Below are positions 1 through 12,084 of a stretch of DNA of 64,000 bases, one piece after another; position 1 is the stretch's first letter, and each line of letters begins with the position of its first letter. Origin of the DNA: Enterobacter oligotrophicus (GTDB lineage Bacteria > Pseudomonadota > Gammaproteobacteria > Enterobacterales > Enterobacteriaceae); NCBI RefSeq assembly GCF_009176645.1, contig NZ_AP019007.1, positions 2,232,001 through 2,296,000 on the forward strand, in the 5' to 3' direction. The notes beneath the pieces are model-generated. The model was not told the DNA's origin. It searched no databases and worked only from the letters and a program-made list of their open reading frames with translations. Position numbers and translations under genes: made by a program.

Positions 1-42
1 TCCACCGACCGTGATCAACGCAGCAATTTCTTAATGAGTAAT

Positions 43-71
43 TTGCATTTTATTAACATAAATTCCACACT
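43..71 (+). promoter_or_regulatory. candidate fadBA sigma-70 promoter
   Basis: A TTGCAT hexamer (43-48) lies 17 bp before CACACT (66-71). This would start transcription near base 78, about 44 nt ahead of the fadB ATG and at the edge of the FadR operator. Both hexamers are weak matches, so this is a placement from spacing and context only. Confidence 0.4.
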
Positions 72-78
72 CCGTCTC

Positions 79-95
79 ATCTGGTATGACCAGAT
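79..95 (+). promoter_or_regulatory. FadR operator of fadBA
   Basis: ATCTGGTATGACCAGAT is a 17-bp near-perfect palindrome matching the FadR operator family (core TGGTNNGACCA). It sits 27 bp before the fadB start codon. FadR, when free of long-chain acyl-CoA, is known to repress fadBA from such a site, so induction by fatty acids is expected. Confidence 0.85.
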
Positions 96-121
96 CCACT
101 TGCTGGATTCAGGAGACTGAC

Positions 122-2311
122 ATGCTCTACAAAGGCGACACCCTGTACGTAGACTGGCTGGAAGATGGCATCGCCGAACTGGTGTTCGATGCCCCCGGCT
201 CAGTGAATAAGCTCGATACCGCGACGGTGGCCAGTCTTGGCCAGGCGCTGGATGTACTTGAAAAGCAATCTGATTTAAAAGGGTTGCTGCTGCGCTCCAA
301 CAAAGCAGCCTTTATTGTCGGTGCCGATATCACCGAATTCCTCTCGCTGTTCCTGGTACCTGAAGAACAACTGAGCCAGTGGCTGCATTTTGCCAATAGC
401 GTCTTTAATCGCCTGGAAGATTTGCCCGTTCCTACGATCTCCGCCGTTAATGGCTACGCGCTGGGCGGCGGCTGCGAGTGTGTGCTGGCAACCGACTACC
501 GACTGGCGACGCCAGACCTGCGCATTGGCCTGCCGGAAACGAAGCTAGGCATCATGCCGGGCTTTGGTGGCTCCGTGCGTATGCCGCGCATGCTGGGTGC
601 CGATAGCGCACTGGAAATCATCGCCGCGGGCAAAGACGTCGGTGCGGACCAGGCGCAGAAAATTGGACTGGTGGATGGTGTGGTTAAGCCAGAAAAACTG
701 ATTGAAGGCTCCATCGCCATCCTGCGTCAGGCCATTAACGGCGATCTCGACTGGAAAGCCAAACGTCAGCCGAAGCTGGAGCCGTTAAAGCTCAGCAAAA
801 TTGAAGCCACCATGAGTTTCACCATCGCCAAAGGCATGGTGATGCAGACGGCGGGTAAACACTACCCGGCCCCAATCACGGCGGTGAAAACCATTGAAGC
901 GGCGGCTCGTCTGGGCAGGGATGAAGCCCTGAAACTCGAAAACCAGAGCTTTGTGCCGCTGGCGCACACCAACGAAGCCCGTGCGCTGGTCGGTATCTTC
1001 CTTAACGATCAGTTCGTGAAAGGCAAAGCCAAACAGCTGACCAAAAACGTTGAGACGCCAAAACACGCAGCGGTACTCGGCGCTGGCATTATGGGCGGCG
1101 GAATCGCTTACCAGTCGGCATGGAAAGGCGTGCCGGTGGTGATGAAAGATATCAGCGATAAATCCCTGACGCTGGGCATGACCGAAGCGGCCAAACTGCT
1201 GAATAAACAACTGGAACGCGGCAAGATTGATGGGCTGAAACTTGCAGGCGTGATCGCCACTATCCAGCCGACGCTGGAATACAGCGGTTTTGACCGTGTG
1301 GACGTGGTGGTTGAGGCCGTCGTCGAAAACCCGAAAGTCAAAAAAGCGGTACTGGCGGAAACCGAAGACAAGGTTCGCCCTGATACCGTGCTGGCGTCTA
1401 ACACCTCCACTATTCCGATTAGCGAACTGGCGAGCGTGCTGAAGCGCCCGGAAAACTTCTGCGGGATGCACTTCTTCAACCCGGTACACCGCATGCCGCT
1501 GGTCGAAGTGATCCGTGGTGAAAAAACGTCTGACGAAACCATTGCGAAGGTGGTGGCGTGGGCCAGCAAAATGGGCAAAACGCCGATTGTGGTGAACGAC
1601 TGCCCTGGCTTCTTTGTTAATCGCGTGCTGTTCCCCTACTTTGCCGGTTTCAGCCAGTTGCTGCGCGACGGCGCGGATTTCCGCAAAATCGACAAAGTGA
1701 TGGAAAAACAGTTCGGCTGGCCGATGGGCCCGGCGTATTTGCTGGATGTGGTCGGTATTGATACCGCACATCACGCTCAGGCGGTGATGGCGGCAGGCTT
1801 CCCGCAGCGTATGCAGAAAGATTATCGCGACGCGATTGACGCGCTGTTCGACGCCAACCGCTTCGGGCAGAAAAACGGTCTGGGCTTCTGGCGCTATAAA
1901 GAAGACAGCAAAGGCAAACCGAAGAAAGAAGAAGATCCGGCGGTGGATGGCCTGCTGGCCGACGTATGCCCGCCAAAACGCGACTTCACTGACGACGAGA
2001 TCATCGCCCGCATGATGATTCCAATGATCAACGAAGTGGTGCGTTGCCTGGAAGAAGGCATCATCGCCAGCCCGGCAGAAGCCGACATGGCGCTGGTCTA
2101 CGGCCTCGGTTTCCCTCCGTTCCACGGCGGCGCGTTCCGCTGGCTGGATACGCTCGGCAGTGCCCGCTATCTCGATATGGCTCAGCAGTACCAGCACCTC
2201 GGCCCGCTGTATGAAGTGCCGGAAGGTCTGCGTAACAAAGCGCGCCATAACGAACCCTATTATCCAGCAGTGGAGCCAGCCCGTCCGGTTGGCGAGCTGA
2301 AAACGGCTTAA
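122..2311 (+). CDS. fadB: FadB, fatty acid oxidation complex alpha subunit
   Basis: Multifunctional beta-oxidation enzyme: enoyl-CoA hydratase and delta3-cis-delta2-trans-enoyl-CoA isomerase in the N-terminal third, L-3-hydroxyacyl-CoA dehydrogenase in the rest. It forms a cytosolic alpha2beta2 complex with FadA. The crotonase part carries GADITEF (67-73) and glutamates 119 and 139 at the catalytic positions. The NAD-binding motif GAGIMGGG is at 320-327 and the dehydrogenase motif MHFFNPVH near 450. I chose the ATG at 122, which gives 729 residues, the family length; an upstream in-frame ATG at 86 lies inside the FadR operator. fadA follows 9 bp after the stop, so the two form an operon. Confidence 0.98.
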   Translation: MLYKGDTLYVDWLEDGIAELVFDAPGSVNKLDTATVASLGQALDVLEKQSDLKGLLLRSNKAAFIVGADITEFLSLFLVPEEQLSQWLHFANSVFNRLEDLPVPTISAVNGYALGGGCECVLATDYRLATPDLRIGLPETKLGIMPGFGGSVRMPRMLGADSALEIIAAGKDVGADQAQKIGLVDGVVKPEKLIEGSIAILRQAINGDLDWKAKRQPKLEPLKLSKIEATMSFTIAKGMVMQTAGKHYPAPITAVKTIEAAARLGRDEALKLENQSFVPLAHTNEARALVGIFLNDQFVKGKAKQLTKNVETPKHAAVLGAGIMGGGIAYQSAWKGVPVVMKDISDKSLTLGMTEAAKLLNKQLERGKIDGLKLAGVIATIQPTLEYSGFDRVDVVVEAVVENPKVKKAVLAETEDKVRPDTVLASNTSTIPISELASVLKRPENFCGMHFFNPVHRMPLVEVIRGEKTSDETIAKVVAWASKMGKTPIVVNDCPGFFVNRVLFPYFAGFSQLLRDGADFRKIDKVMEKQFGWPMGPAYLLDVVGIDTAHHAQAVMAAGFPQRMQKDYRDAIDALFDANRFGQKNGLGFWRYKEDSKGKPKKEEDPAVDGLLADVCPPKRDFTDDEIIARMMIPMINEVVRCLEEGIIASPAEADMALVYGLGFPPFHGGAFRWLDTLGSARYLDMAQQYQHLGPLYEVPEGLRNKARHNEPYYPAVEPARPVGELKTA

Positions 2312-3484
<1,173 letters not shown>

Positions 3485-3493
3485 GGCTATAAC

Positions 3494-3557
3494 GTAGGCC
3501 CGATAAGCATCGCACCATCGGGCTTTTGCCGGGAGGCGCTACGCTTTCCCGGCCTAC
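3494..3557. repeat. BIME: two REP-like palindromes after fadA
   Basis: Two imperfect hairpin units, 3494-3523 (GTAGGCCCGATAAGC ... CATCGGGC) and 3528-3557 (GCCGGGAGGCGCTACGC ... CCCGGCCTAC). They lie head to head between the convergent fadA and fre genes. This is the usual arrangement of enterobacterial REP elements at 3' ends, where they stabilise mRNA. Confidence 0.75.
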
Positions 3558-3609
3558 GAGAGGTATCTCACCGCTGTTGGCGAAGAGAGACAGTTTAGTT
3601 GCCGTTCTT

Positions 3610-3637
3610 CCCGCCTGTCAGGGGCGGGTTTTTTATT
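3610..3637 (+). terminator. rho-independent terminator of fadBA
   Basis: CCCGCC (3610-3615) pairs with GGCGGG (3623-3628) across a short loop and is followed by TTTTTT. It is oriented for fadA. The T tract runs into the 3' end of the oppositely oriented fre. Confidence 0.85.
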
Positions 3638-4338
3638 TAAATGAACGCAAACGCATCACCGAACAGACGATCTTCACGTGCACCACGTTCGTTACAGAAC
3701 AGGTCGCGGGCAATTTTCGCCATCTCAAAACGACCCGCGATGTAGATATCGTGTTCTGCCAGCGTACCGTAATCCTGCAATACTGCCGTCAGCACCGTTC
3801 CGCTACGCCCGCGCCAGCCCTCTTCCGGCTGCTCGACAACCGGCTCAACGCGCAGGTGAGGATGATTCACGCTCAGTGCTTCCAGCTCAGACAGATCGTA
3901 AAGATGTTTCTCTTCGCGGCCGCCCCAGTAGATGGTGATATCACGATTCGGGTTACGCGCCAGTGCAGTCAACAAAATGGAGCGCACATAGGAGAAACCT
4001 GTACCACCGGCAATCAGGATCAGCGGACGGTCCTCGTCTTCACGCAGCCAGGCTTCGCCGTGCGGAATATCCACCACGATTTCACGTTCTTTCAGAATGC
4101 GGTCCATCACGGCCATCGCGTACAGGTTAAGCTCAGACGCACCGATATGAAGCTCAATAAATTCCTGCTCTGCGGGCGTGGAAGCCATCGAGAAAGGACG
4201 CTTATCACGCTCATCCATCACGACCATCAGGTACTGACCAGCGCGGAAAGAGAATGCCGCTTCAGGCACTAAACGGACGCGATATACGGTGTCGGTAATA
4301 GCATCTACCGAGGTCACTTTACAGCTTAAGGTTGTCAT
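3637..4338 (-). CDS. fre: Fre, NAD(P)H-flavin reductase
   Basis: Reduces free FMN or FAD with NADH or NADPH, and so supplies reduced flavin and ferrous iron to other enzymes. The protein is 233 residues, the E. coli length. An N-terminal beta-barrel flavin domain carries the RPFSMAS motif near 45. The C-terminal nucleotide-binding domain carries [12 protein letters not shown] near 110. There is no covalent cofactor or iron-sulfur ligand set, as expected for this family. It lies 30 bp downstream of ubiD on the same strand, the usual ubiD-fre pairing, which fits supply of reduced FMN to the prenyl-FMN cofactor pathway (inference). Confidence 0.96.
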   Translation of the reverse strand: MTTLSCKVTSVDAITDTVYRVRLVPEAAFSFRAGQYLMVVMDERDKRPFSMASTPAEQEFIELHIGASELNLYAMAVMDRILKEREIVVDIPHGEAWLREDEDRPLILIAGGTGFSYVRSILLTALARNPNRDITIYWGGREEKHLYDLSELEALSVNHPHLRVEPVVEQPEEGWRGRSGTVLTAVLQDYGTLAEHDIYIAGRFEMAKIARDLFCNERGAREDRLFGDAFAFI

Positions 4339-4368
4339 TCGCTCTCTCTGTCGGGAAGTCTATAGGGC

Positions 4369-5874
4369 TTAACGGTCAGCTTCAGATTTACCGTTACTCA
4401 TTATGGCCAGTTCGTCCCAGATCGCGTCAATTCGCGCGGTCACGGCAGGATCTTTTCTGATCGGGCGACCCCATTCACGCTCGGTTTCGCCGGGCCATTT
4501 ATTCGTGGCATCCAGTCCCATTTTTGAGCCAAGACCGGAAACCGGCGAGGCAAAATCCAGATAATCTATCGGTGTGTTTTCCACTAACACCGTATCACGC
4601 GCGGGGTCCATACGCGTGGTAATGGCCCAGATAACGTCATTCCAGTCGCGGGCGTTGACGTCATCATCGCAGACGATAACAAATTTTGTATACATAAACT
4701 GACGCAGGAAAGACCATACGCCCATCATCACGCGTTTAGCGTGACCGGCATACTGCTTCTTCATCGTCACGACCGCCAGGCGATAGGAACACCCTTCCGG
4801 CGGCAGATAGAAATCAACGATTTCCGGGAACTGCTTTTGCAGAATGGGCACGAACACTTCGTTCAGCGCCACGCCCAGTACCGCCGGTTCATCCGGTGGA
4901 CGCCCCGTGTAAGTCGAGTGGTAGATCGCATCTTCACGTTGCGTAATGTGCGTCACGGTGAACACCGGGAAGTGATCAACTTCGTTGTAATAACCTGTGT
5001 GATCGCCGTATGGTCCTTCCGGTGCCAGCTCACCCTGCTCAATATACCCTTCCAGCACAATCTCAGCGCTGGCCGGTACTTCCAGGTCATTAGAAATACA
5101 TTTCACAACTTCGGTTTTGGTGCCGCGCAGCAGGCCCGCAAACGCATATTCAGAGAGCGTATCGGGGACAGGCGTGACGGCTCCCAGAATCGTGGCCGGG
5201 TCAGCACCCAGCGCCACGGATACCGGAAAACGCTCGCCCGGATGTGCCGCACACCACTCCTGGAAATCCAGCGCGCCGCCGCGATGGGACAACCAACGCA
5301 TGATGAGCTTGTTTTTGCCAATCAGTTGCTGACGGTAAATTCCGAGGTTTTGCCGCTCTTTGTGCGGGCCACGCGTAACGGTCAGCCCCCAGGTAATGAG
5401 CGGTGCGGCATCTTCAGGCCAGCATTGCATAATCGGGATACGGGTCAGGTCAACCGCATCACCTTCCAGCACTTTTTGCTGGCACGGCGCACCGCGCAGG
5501 CGTTTGGTTGGCATGTTCAGCACCTGCTTAAACTGCGGCAGTTTGTCGAACAGATCGCGGAAGCCTTTTGGCGGCTCCGGCTCTTTCAGAAAGGCCAGCA
5601 ACTTACCCACTTCACGCAACGCCGTGACATCTTCTTGCCCCATACCGAGCGCCACGCGCTTAGGCGTACCAAACAGGTTGCACAGCACTGGCATAGAGTA
5701 GCCTTTCGGGTTTTCAAACAGCAGAGCAGGGCCACCGGCACGCAGAGTGCGGTCAGCAATTTCTGTCATTTCCAGATAAGGATCAACAGGGAGCGTAATG
5801 CGTTTGAGTTCGCCCTGCTTTTCCAGCAGCGCCAGGAAGTCGCGTAGATCGTGGTATTTCATGCAGTTAGTCAT
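4369..5874 (-). CDS. ubiD: UbiD, 3-octaprenyl-4-hydroxybenzoate decarboxylase
   Basis: Decarboxylates 3-octaprenyl-4-hydroxybenzoate in ubiquinone synthesis, using the prenylated FMN made by UbiX. The sequence is close to E. coli UbiD throughout, for example FENPKG near 54, LISWLSHR-type metal and cofactor loops near 190 (here [10 protein letters not shown]), and [14 protein letters not shown] near 290. Two in-frame ATGs are possible. The one at 5874 gives 501 residues and sits only 2 nt after GAGAGG. The one at 5862 (MKYHDLRDF) gives 497 residues and sits 14 nt after it. I kept the first because E. coli has the same double-ATG layout. The C-terminus ends SEADR, slightly longer than in E. coli. 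The gene is divergent from rfaH. Confidence 0.95.
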   Translation of the reverse strand: MTNCMKYHDLRDFLALLEKQGELKRITLPVDPYLEMTEIADRTLRAGGPALLFENPKGYSMPVLCNLFGTPKRVALGMGQEDVTALREVGKLLAFLKEPEPPKGFRDLFDKLPQFKQVLNMPTKRLRGAPCQQKVLEGDAVDLTRIPIMQCWPEDAAPLITWGLTVTRGPHKERQNLGIYRQQLIGKNKLIMRWLSHRGGALDFQEWCAAHPGERFPVSVALGADPATILGAVTPVPDTLSEYAFAGLLRGTKTEVVKCISNDLEVPASAEIVLEGYIEQGELAPEGPYGDHTGYYNEVDHFPVFTVTHITQREDAIYHSTYTGRPPDEPAVLGVALNEVFVPILQKQFPEIVDFYLPPEGCSYRLAVVTMKKQYAGHAKRVMMGVWSFLRQFMYTKFVIVCDDDVNARDWNDVIWAITTRMDPARDTVLVENTPIDYLDFASPVSGLGSKMGLDATNKWPGETEREWGRPIRKDPAVTARIDAIWDELAIMSNGKSEADR

Positions 5875-6044
5875 GGCCTCTCTGTAAGCGCTTCATTATA
5901 CGGCGTAAGCCAGCGTGATGCTGTAATTTTGTTAAATTAGCGTGAACTTCCGCTACTTACTCCCTTTCAGGCCATTATAATCACCTTAGCGATCCCGCCA
6001 GGGTTTTGATATGCTTGCGCCCCGAACTAAGGGAAAGAGTGATT

Positions 6045-6536
6045 ATGCCGGCCTGGTATTTACTGTATTGCAAACGCGGGCAACTTCAGCGCGCGCAGGA
6101 ACATCTTGAACGTCAGTCGGTAAACTGCCTGACGCCCGTGATCACGCTTGAAAAAATGCAGCGTGGGAAACGCGCAACGGTCAGTGAACCTCTGTTTCCG
6201 AACTATCTGTTCGTTGAATTTGACCCGGAAGTGATCCACACCACAACCATTAGCGCCACGCGCGGCGTCAGCCATTTTGTGCGTTTTGGTGCCCATCCGG
6301 CAATGGTGCCTTCATCGGTTATTCACCAGCTTTCTGTCTATCAACAGCCTGAAGGCATCACCGACCCTGAGACCCCTTACGCGGGTGACAGCGTGGTGAT
6401 CACCGAAGGTGCTTTTGAAGGATTACAGGCTATCTTTTCTGAGCCGGATGGCGAAGCACGCTCCATGCTGCTCCTCAATCTGTTGAACAAGCAGGTGTTA
6501 CAGAGCGTTAAAAACACCGACTTCCGCAAAGTTTAA
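6045..6536 (+). CDS. rfaH: RfaH, transcription antitermination factor
   Basis: NusG paralogue that joins RNA polymerase paused at ops elements and lets it read through long virulence and surface operons (LPS core, capsule, pili). It then recruits the ribosome after its C-terminal domain refolds. The start is the ATG at 6045 ([13 protein letters not shown]), giving 163 residues against 162 in E. coli; an upstream in-frame ATG at 6006 would add 13 unrelated residues. The NGN domain spans about 1-100 and includes [12 protein letters not shown] and the [12 protein letters not shown] strand. A short linker leads to the KOW domain (110-163). A TATAAT at 5976-5981 may be its -10 box. The 3' end shares TTAA with tatD. 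Confidence 0.96.
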   Translation: MPAWYLLYCKRGQLQRAQEHLERQSVNCLTPVITLEKMQRGKRATVSEPLFPNYLFVEFDPEVIHTTTISATRGVSHFVRFGAHPAMVPSSVIHQLSVYQQPEGITDPETPYAGDSVVITEGAFEGLQAIFSEPDGEARSMLLLNLLNKQVLQSVKNTDFRKV

Positions 6537-7315
6537 AACTGCACCCCGAACACGCGGCGCACATTGTCATCCGTCTGCGCCGCCAGCCACTGCGGATCGT
6601 CCCCGCGCCAGTGCGCGACGCTCTCAACAATATGCCCCAGATAAGCCGGTTCATTACGCCGCGAAGCTGGTTTTGGTTTCATATCGCGCGGGAGAAGATA
6701 CGGTGCATCCGTTTCAACCAGCAGGCGGTCGGCCGGGATCACAGGCAGCAACTCACGAAGCTCTAATCCGCGGCGCTCATCGCAGACCCAACCCGTAATG
6801 CCCAGATAAAGACCGCGATTAAGGCAATCAAGCGCCTCCTGACGAGAACCGGTAAAGCAGTGCAGTATTGTGCCCGGCAGTTTATCCAGCCACGGCTCCA
6901 GGAGTGCGAGAAAACGCTCATGCGCGTCGCGACAGTGCATAAACACTGGCATCCCAAGCTCTGCGGCCAGCGCAAGCTGTGCGGTGAATGCCTTTTCCTG
7001 CTCCTCCGGTGTAGAGAAGTTACGGTTAAAATCGAGCCCACACTCGCCAATGGCAACCACCTCTGGTGTTTTAGCAAGTTTATGGAGCGACTCTGCGCTG
7101 TTATTTGTCCACCGGCTACTGTCATGAGGGTGGACGCCTGCAGTAGACCAACAGTGTGCGTAGCGTTGTGCCAGTCGCTGTGCCTGCTCACTTTCATGAA
7201 GATTAGTCCCCGTCAGCAAAAGCCCTTTCACACCGGCGGTAAAAGCGCGCGCAACCACCTCATCGCGATCTTTCGCAAACTGCGAGCTGGTCAGGTTAAG
7301 CCCAATATCAAACAT
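6533..7315 (-). CDS. tatD: TatD, metal-dependent 3'-5' DNA exonuclease
   Basis: Cytosolic TIM-barrel metallohydrolase. It is co-located with the Tat genes but is not part of the translocase; the E. coli protein is a magnesium-dependent 3'-5' nuclease linked to repair of oxidised DNA. Metal ligand motifs are visible in order: [20 protein letters not shown] (about 90), [11 protein letters not shown] (about 127), LHCFTG (about 152) and [12 protein letters not shown] (about 202). The ATG at 7315 (MFDIGLNL) gives 260 residues, the E. coli length; another in-frame ATG 12 bp upstream is less likely. It is separated from tatC by a GC hairpin. Confidence 0.95.
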   Translation of the reverse strand: MFDIGLNLTSSQFAKDRDEVVARAFTAGVKGLLLTGTNLHESEQAQRLAQRYAHCWSTAGVHPHDSSRWTNNSAESLHKLAKTPEVVAIGECGLDFNRNFSTPEEQEKAFTAQLALAAELGMPVFMHCRDAHERFLALLEPWLDKLPGTILHCFTGSRQEALDCLNRGLYLGITGWVCDERRGLELRELLPVIPADRLLVETDAPYLLPRDMKPKPASRRNEPAYLGHIVESVAHWRGDDPQWLAAQTDDNVRRVFGVQF

Positions 7316-7334
7316 GCTAATCCCCATATAACAA

Positions 7335-7350
7335 CCGCCCTGACGGGCGG
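7335..7350 (-). terminator. tatC-tatD intercistronic hairpin
   Basis: CCGCCC (7335-7340) pairs with GGGCGG (7345-7350) across TGAC. On the minus strand it is followed by TTGTTATAT, a poor U tract. It probably attenuates or processes the transcript between tatC and tatD rather than ending it fully. Confidence 0.5.
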
Positions 7351-7356
7351 CTGGTT

Positions 7357-8127
7357 TTATTCTTCTGTGGTCTTTTCAGGTTCGTCGTCTTCGTCGTCCT
7401 GTGGGCGTCGCTTGCCTACATAGAAGCGCGAGAAGAACACGCCAACTTCAAACAGGCAGTACATCGGTATTGCCAGTAAAGTCTGCGAGAAAACATCCGG
7501 TGGCGTCAGCAACATACCAACAACAAACGCGCCCACCAGGATATACGGACGTTTTTTTCGCAGATCTTCTGGCGTGGTTACGCCCACCCAGCAGAGCAGA
7601 ACAATCGCGACCGGCACTTCAAACGCCACGCCAAAGGCCATAAACAGTGCCATGACGAAACTGAGGTAACTGGCGATGTCCGTCGACACCTGAACGCCTT
7701 CCGGCGCGGTATGCGTCAGGAAGCCAAAGGCCAGCGGGAAGACCACGAAATAGGCGAACGCCATACCGATATAGAACAGCAGCGAGCTGGATACCAGCAG
7801 CGGGATCACCAGTTTACGTTCATGCTTGTACAGTGCCGGGGCCACAAACGCCCAGACCTGGTACAAAATGACCGGCGCAGACGCAATCAACGAAACCCAA
7901 AACGTCAGCTTGATCGGGGTGAAAAACGGCGAGGCAACGTCCGTTGCAATCATCGTTGCACCCAACGGCATCTGCTTAATCAGCGGCGCAGAAACCACCT
8001 GGTAGATATCGTTGGCGAAATAAACCAGGCATAAGAAAATTAGGCAAACCGCAATAATGCAGTTTAACAGGCGCTTACGCAGCTCAATAAGGTGCGTAAT
8101 GAGCGGTTGAGTATCATCTACTGCCAT
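7357..8127 (-). CDS. tatC: TatC, twin-arginine translocase core subunit
   Basis: Inner-membrane receptor for twin-arginine signal peptides and scaffold for TatB and TatA. At 256 residues it is two shorter than E. coli TatC. Six hydrophobic spans are evident, beginning with [17 protein letters not shown] near 20. The cytoplasmic N-terminus has the conserved [15 protein letters not shown], part of the signal-peptide site, and the first periplasmic loop has SAPLIKQMP. The C-terminal tail is charged ([17 protein letters not shown]). The gap to tatB is 2 bp, so the genes are probably translationally coupled. Confidence 0.97.
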   Translation of the reverse strand: MAVDDTQPLITHLIELRKRLLNCIIAVCLIFLCLVYFANDIYQVVSAPLIKQMPLGATMIATDVASPFFTPIKLTFWVSLIASAPVILYQVWAFVAPALYKHERKLVIPLLVSSSLLFYIGMAFAYFVVFPLAFGFLTHTAPEGVQVSTDIASYLSFVMALFMAFGVAFEVPVAIVLLCWVGVTTPEDLRKKRPYILVGAFVVGMLLTPPDVFSQTLLAIPMYCLFEVGVFFSRFYVGKRRPQDDEDDEPEKTTEE

Positions 8128-8129
8128 GT

Positions 8130-8672
8130 TTACGCTTTATCACTCGACGAGGGGGATGATTCGGAAACGGGCGCGGCGGGCTTTACTTCAGCCGCTTTAA
8201 CAACGGGCTCTTCCGGTTGCACCTGTTTTTTCACTTCGGATTCCTGCGGCGTCTGTTCTGGCGCGGCGGCCTGATGCTCTGCGCTGGAAGGCGTTACCCC
8301 TTCGCGCTGCTCTTCGCTGCCCTTCACCACCGGATTATGGATGGTATTCGCTTCATCGCTCGCCTTTTCAGGATCGTTGATGCTGTAAGAACGCTTCATC
8401 GATTCCGCCGCTTCGCGCAGTTCGTCCATAGAGGCTTTCAGCTCTGGCGTCAGGTTTTCCATGCTCGCCTTCTCAACCTTTTTCAGGCTGTCCTGAAACT
8501 CCTGGAGCTTAAGTTCCTGCGCCAGCTCGTTCTGTACAGTCGTTGCCAGCGAGCGAAGCGCCCGCACCCAACCCGCAACGGTTTTCACCGCAACAGGTAA
8601 ACGCTGCGGCCCCAGCACAATCAGACCAATCACAAAGACCAGCAGTAACTCACCAAAACCAATGTCGAACAC
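8130..8672 (-). CDS. tatB: TatB, twin-arginine translocase subunit
   Basis: Forms the substrate-binding complex with TatC. The protein has an N-terminal membrane helix ([21 protein letters not shown]) with the conserved E8 and the GP hinge. An amphipathic helix and a coiled, charged stretch (about 40-110) follow. The C-terminal tail from about 115 is a low-complexity run rich in Pro, Glu, Ala and Ser. Length is 180 residues against 171 in E. coli; the extra residues fall in the variable tail. It lies 3 bp after tatA. Confidence 0.96.
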   Translation of the reverse strand: MFDIGFGELLLVFVIGLIVLGPQRLPVAVKTVAGWVRALRSLATTVQNELAQELKLQEFQDSLKKVEKASMENLTPELKASMDELREAAESMKRSYSINDPEKASDEANTIHNPVVKGSEEQREGVTPSSAEHQAAAPEQTPQESEVKKQVQPEEPVVKAAEVKPAAPVSESSPSSSDKA

Positions 8673-8675
8673 GAA

Positions 8676-8930
8676 TTACACCTGCTCTTTATCGTGGCGT
8701 TTAGCGTCTTCCTTTTTGGCTTCATCTTGCTTGTCGGCGATGGGTTTAGCAGTAAAGTCCGCATCCTGACTGGATTTATCCTGCTTATTCTCATCATCGC
8801 CCATGGCTTTCTTAAAGCCTTTGATAGATGCGCCAAGATCGGAACCGATAGAACCGAGTTTCTTCGTGCCAAACAGCAGCACAACGATGACGGCAATAAT
8901 TAACAATTGCCAGATACTGATACCACCCAT
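8676..8930 (-). CDS. tatA: TatA, twin-arginine translocase pore subunit
   Basis: Oligomerises at TatBC to let folded proteins cross the inner membrane. [20 protein letters not shown] is the membrane helix. [14 protein letters not shown] is the hinge and start of the amphipathic helix, including the conserved F20/G21-type hinge and F39-region KGFKKAM. The acidic tail is short and variable, giving 84 residues against 89 in E. coli. It is first gene of tatABC; a 76-bp gap separates it from the upstream ubiB. Confidence 0.96.
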   Translation of the reverse strand: MGGISIWQLLIIAVIVVLLFGTKKLGSIGSDLGASIKGFKKAMGDDENKQDKSSQDADFTAKPIADKQDEAKKEDAKRHDKEQV

Positions 8931-9006
8931 ACATGTTCCCCAGTGACAGATGATTAATTAGTCAGGCCGCATTATACGTATGCGACCCGTCGATAGCGAC
9001 GCTAAT

Positions 9007-10647
9007 TCAGCGCGTTTTTCTCCAGCCAGCAAGCCAGACCACAGCGCCTGCAGCCATCAGCCAGGCGGGCATCATTTGCCAGTCCGGGCGATTGATCAGC
9101 AGCAACGTGCCACTTAACAGCAGTGTAGCCCCAATCCCAAAGAGATAACGTGACTGTCCCTGGCGCACGCGGCTGGATTGAAGCTCGCGAGCGATTTTAT
9201 CCATGCTGTGCTGAAGGTTCTTGCTCTGACGCAAACTGTCGTAAACCAGTTCAGGAATTTCAGGCATTTTTTCAATCCAGAACGGGCCTTTCTCTTTCAG
9301 AGAGCGCACCAGCGCTGGAATACCGACCTGATCCTTAATCCAGGATTCAAGGAAAGGTTTCGCGGTTTTCCACAAGTCTAACTGAGGATAGAGCTGGCGG
9401 CCTACGCCCTCAACGTAAAGTAATGTTTTCTGAAGTAAAACTAATTGAGGCTGCACTTCCATGTTGAAGCGACGCGCGGTGTTGAACAGGTTCAGTAAAA
9501 CGTGGCCGAAGGAGATCTCTGCCAGGGGCTTTTCGAAAATAGGCTCACACACGGTACGGATCGCGAACTCAAACTCTTCGACGTTAGTATCTGGCGGAAC
9601 CCAGCCTGAATCCACGTGCAGCTCGGCCACCTTTCGGTAGTCGCGGTTAAAGAAGGCGATAAAGTTCTCGGCGAGGTAACGCTTATCTTCTTTGTTCAGC
9701 GAACCCACAATCCCGCAATCAATACCGATATACTTCGGATTCTCAGGGTGCTCATAGCTGACAAAAATGTTTCCCGGATGCATATCGGCATGGAAAAAAC
9801 TGTCGCGGAACACCTGGGTAAAGAAGACCTGCACGCCACGCTCGGCCAACAGCTTCATGTTAGTCCCCTGTTTTTCCAGGGCAACCACATCCGATACCGG
9901 AATACCGTAGATACGTTCCATCACCATCATGTTCTGGCTGCAATAGTCAGAGTAAACCTCAGGAACATACAACATCGGGCTGTCTTCGAAATTACGGCGC
10001 AACTGGATGGCGTTCGCTGACTCACGCAGCAGGTTTAACTCATCAATCAGCGTTTTTTCATATTCTCGCACCACTTCCAGTGGGCGTAGACGACGTCCGT
10101 CAGGGAGCAGACGCGGCACCCAGCGAGCCAGACGATAAATCAGCTTCATGTCAGCTTTAATGATCGGCAGGATATCCGGGCGAATAACCTTAATCACCAC
10201 ATCTTTGCCGTTTTCCTTCAGCCGCGCCGTATGCACCTGAGCAATAGACGCAGACGCCAGGGGTTGGATGTCGAAATCGTCAAACCAGGTTTCAACAGGA
10301 ATATTTCCCATTGCCTCTTCGATCTGTTTCTTCGCTCTTTCGCCGTCAAACGGCGCGACGCGATCCTGTAGCAAGGCCAGTTGATCGGCAATTTGCGGCG
10401 GGAAGAGATCCCGGCGGGTAGAGAGCATCTGCCCAAACTTGATCCATACCGGGCCAAGCTCTTGTAACGCCAGACGCAGGCGTTCCCCCAGCGGCTGACC
10501 TTTATGGCGATTGGGCATCCAGAACAACATCCGCCGCCAGATTCGAAGTGGCAGCGTGATACGCATTTTGGGGATAAGCTCGTCGAGCCCGTAACTCAAA
10601 AAGGTGTGGACGATAAAGTAGAGGCGCCGAATTTCACCAGGCGTCAT
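9007..10647 (-). CDS. ubiB: UbiB, atypical kinase/ATPase for ubiquinone synthesis
   Basis: ABC1/ADCK/UbiB-family protein required for ubiquinone synthesis; it is thought to use ATP to help extract lipid intermediates from the membrane. The 546 residues match E. coli. Visible motifs are KFGQ near 70, the signature of this family; the nucleotide-binding lysine in VVIKVIRP near 153; HADMHPGN at about 287-294 (catalytic loop); and IDCG near 310 (DFG equivalent). Two hydrophobic segments at the extreme C-terminus (about 500-540) anchor it in the membrane. Its ATG overlaps the ubiJ stop by 4 bp. Confidence 0.96.
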   Translation of the reverse strand: MTPGEIRRLYFIVHTFLSYGLDELIPKMRITLPLRIWRRMLFWMPNRHKGQPLGERLRLALQELGPVWIKFGQMLSTRRDLFPPQIADQLALLQDRVAPFDGERAKKQIEEAMGNIPVETWFDDFDIQPLASASIAQVHTARLKENGKDVVIKVIRPDILPIIKADMKLIYRLARWVPRLLPDGRRLRPLEVVREYEKTLIDELNLLRESANAIQLRRNFEDSPMLYVPEVYSDYCSQNMMVMERIYGIPVSDVVALEKQGTNMKLLAERGVQVFFTQVFRDSFFHADMHPGNIFVSYEHPENPKYIGIDCGIVGSLNKEDKRYLAENFIAFFNRDYRKVAELHVDSGWVPPDTNVEEFEFAIRTVCEPIFEKPLAEISFGHVLLNLFNTARRFNMEVQPQLVLLQKTLLYVEGVGRQLYPQLDLWKTAKPFLESWIKDQVGIPALVRSLKEKGPFWIEKMPEIPELVYDSLRQSKNLQHSMDKIARELQSSRVRQGQSRYLFGIGATLLLSGTLLLINRPDWQMMPAWLMAAGAVVWLAGWRKTR

Positions 10648-11249
10648 TTGCCCTCCAGTTTTTCCAGCCGTTTGGTTAACGCATCAACCGCACGTTCAAC
10701 CGCTGCGGTCTCTTCCGCAAACCATGCCACTTCCAGTGGTCCGGGTGCCATACGCCACTCTTCGGTGAGCACTTCTGCCGCATAGCGCTGCTGTCGCTGC
10801 AGGCTTTTGCGCAGGAAAGCCGTACCACCATGAATGGCTTTGCTCATCCCTTCTGCAGCAATATCGCCTATATACGGTGCCAGCAGTTCTGCCGGGTCGA
10901 ACTCGGCTAAATCGCTCAGTGCAACGAAATTCTGCACGACCTGGATGTCGCCCTCAACTTCAAGCTCGCCGCTGCGGATCAGCGCCGTCAGTCGCTGACG
11001 ATCTCGTAGTTTGGGCAGCACGCTCAAATGCGTAATAACCGAGCAGTCAGCCTCGCCTTCCCACTCACCCAGAACGTCAAGCTGGCGTTCGCTGAAAACC
11101 AGCACAAGCGGCGTCGAGAACTCTTTTAAAACAATACGCAAAACCTTTCCGTTTAACCGCTGACGTGCGGTTTTCAGCGCCGGTGCGCGATACAAAAAGG
11201 CGTTCAGTGCATTCTCAATGCCTGCGGTGACTAAGGGTTTAAAGGGCAC
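10644..11249 (-). CDS. ubiJ: UbiJ, ubiquinone biosynthesis accessory factor
   Basis: SCP2-domain lipid-binding protein that, with UbiK, supports the soluble complex of late ubiquinone enzymes. I placed the start at the GTG at 11249 ((M)[15 protein letters not shown]), which gives 201 residues, the E. coli length. It has a strong GGAGG 6 nt upstream; an ATG 48 bp further out would add an unrelated N-terminus. The SCP2 region covers roughly 20-120, and the C-terminal third is helical and charged ([19 protein letters not shown]). In E. coli the 3' part of this gene is also reported to encode the small RNA EsrE; I cannot establish that here. Confidence 0.94.
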   Translation of the reverse strand: MPFKPLVTAGIENALNAFLYRAPALKTARQRLNGKVLRIVLKEFSTPLVLVFSERQLDVLGEWEGEADCSVITHLSVLPKLRDRQRLTALIRSGELEVEGDIQVVQNFVALSDLAEFDPAELLAPYIGDIAAEGMSKAIHGGTAFLRKSLQRQQRYAAEVLTEEWRMAPGPLEVAWFAEETAAVERAVDALTKRLEKLEGK

Positions 11250-11262
11250 AGGAGACCTCCAC

Positions 11263-12018
11263 TCAGAACTTATAACCGCGATGAAGCGCAACGACACCTG
11301 CCGTCATATTGAAGTATTCAACATTCTCAAATTCCGCATCCTGCATCATGGCTTTCAGGGTGTCCTGATCCGGGTGCATACGAATGGATTCGGCCAGGTA
11401 GCGATAGCTCTCGGCGTCGTTTGCCACCAGCTCACCAATACGCGGAAGAACGTGGAACGAATAGGCGTCGTAGGCTTTGCTCAGCGGATCGATAATCGGC
11501 TTAGAGAATTCGAGCACCAGCAGGCGTCCACCCGGCTTGAGCACGCGGTACATGGAGCGCAGCGCTTTGTCTTTATCGGTCACATTACGCAGCCCGAACG
11601 AGATAGTGATGCAGTCAAAGGTGTTATCCGGGAACGGCAGCGCTTCCGCGTTTGCCTGCACATATTCCACATTACCCACCACGCCGATGTTACGCAGTTT
11701 CTCGCGTCCCATTTTCAGCATGGAATCGTTGATATCTGCCAGCACCACGCGGCCGGTTTCACCCACCAGACGGGAGAATTTCGCCGTCAGGTCGCCGGTG
11801 CCACCTGCCAGATCCAGCACCGTTTGTCCGCGACGCACGCCGCTACAGTCAATGGTGAAGCGCTTCCACAAGCGATGAATGCCGAACGACATCAAGTCAT
11901 TCATCACATCGTACTTCGCCGCCACGGAATGAAATACGTGGGCCACCATGTCAGCCTTCTGCGCTTTGGCGACAGTCTGAAAGCCAAAGTGCGTCGTGTC
12001 TTGTGAATCGTCAACCAT
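11263..12018 (-). CDS. ubiE: UbiE, ubiquinone/menaquinone C-methyltransferase
   Basis: S-adenosylmethionine-dependent methyltransferase that methylates 2-polyprenyl-6-methoxybenzoquinol (ubiquinone route) and demethylmenaquinol (menaquinone route). At 251 residues it matches E. coli exactly. SAM-binding motif I is [12 protein letters not shown] near 67-78. The second family signature, [10 protein letters not shown], lies near 145-154, and the [15 protein letters not shown] strand near 165. It is first gene of ubiE-ubiJ-ubiB on this strand, 13 bp before ubiJ. Confidence 0.97.
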   Translation of the reverse strand: MVDDSQDTTHFGFQTVAKAQKADMVAHVFHSVAAKYDVMNDLMSFGIHRLWKRFTIDCSGVRRGQTVLDLAGGTGDLTAKFSRLVGETGRVVLADINDSMLKMGREKLRNIGVVGNVEYVQANAEALPFPDNTFDCITISFGLRNVTDKDKALRSMYRVLKPGGRLLVLEFSKPIIDPLSKAYDAYSFHVLPRIGELVANDAESYRYLAESIRMHPDQDTLKAMMQDAEFENVEYFNMTAGVVALHRGYKF

Positions 12019-12084
12019 CTCAGAGCCTGCTAATCAGTCAAATGTTCGTGAAGTGTAACAGATTGGGCGCGTTTGCCCTACGTT

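Noticed and set aside
785..2248. 487-codon open frame antisense to fadB
   Set aside because: Histidine/arginine/phenylalanine-rich translation with no recognisable domain, fully opposite a conserved gene. It is a shadow created by GC-rich codon use.
4741..5847. 368-codon open frame antisense to ubiD
   Set aside because: Same shadow pattern (Arg, Gln and His rich), no ribosome-binding site or family resemblance, and ubiD is clearly real.
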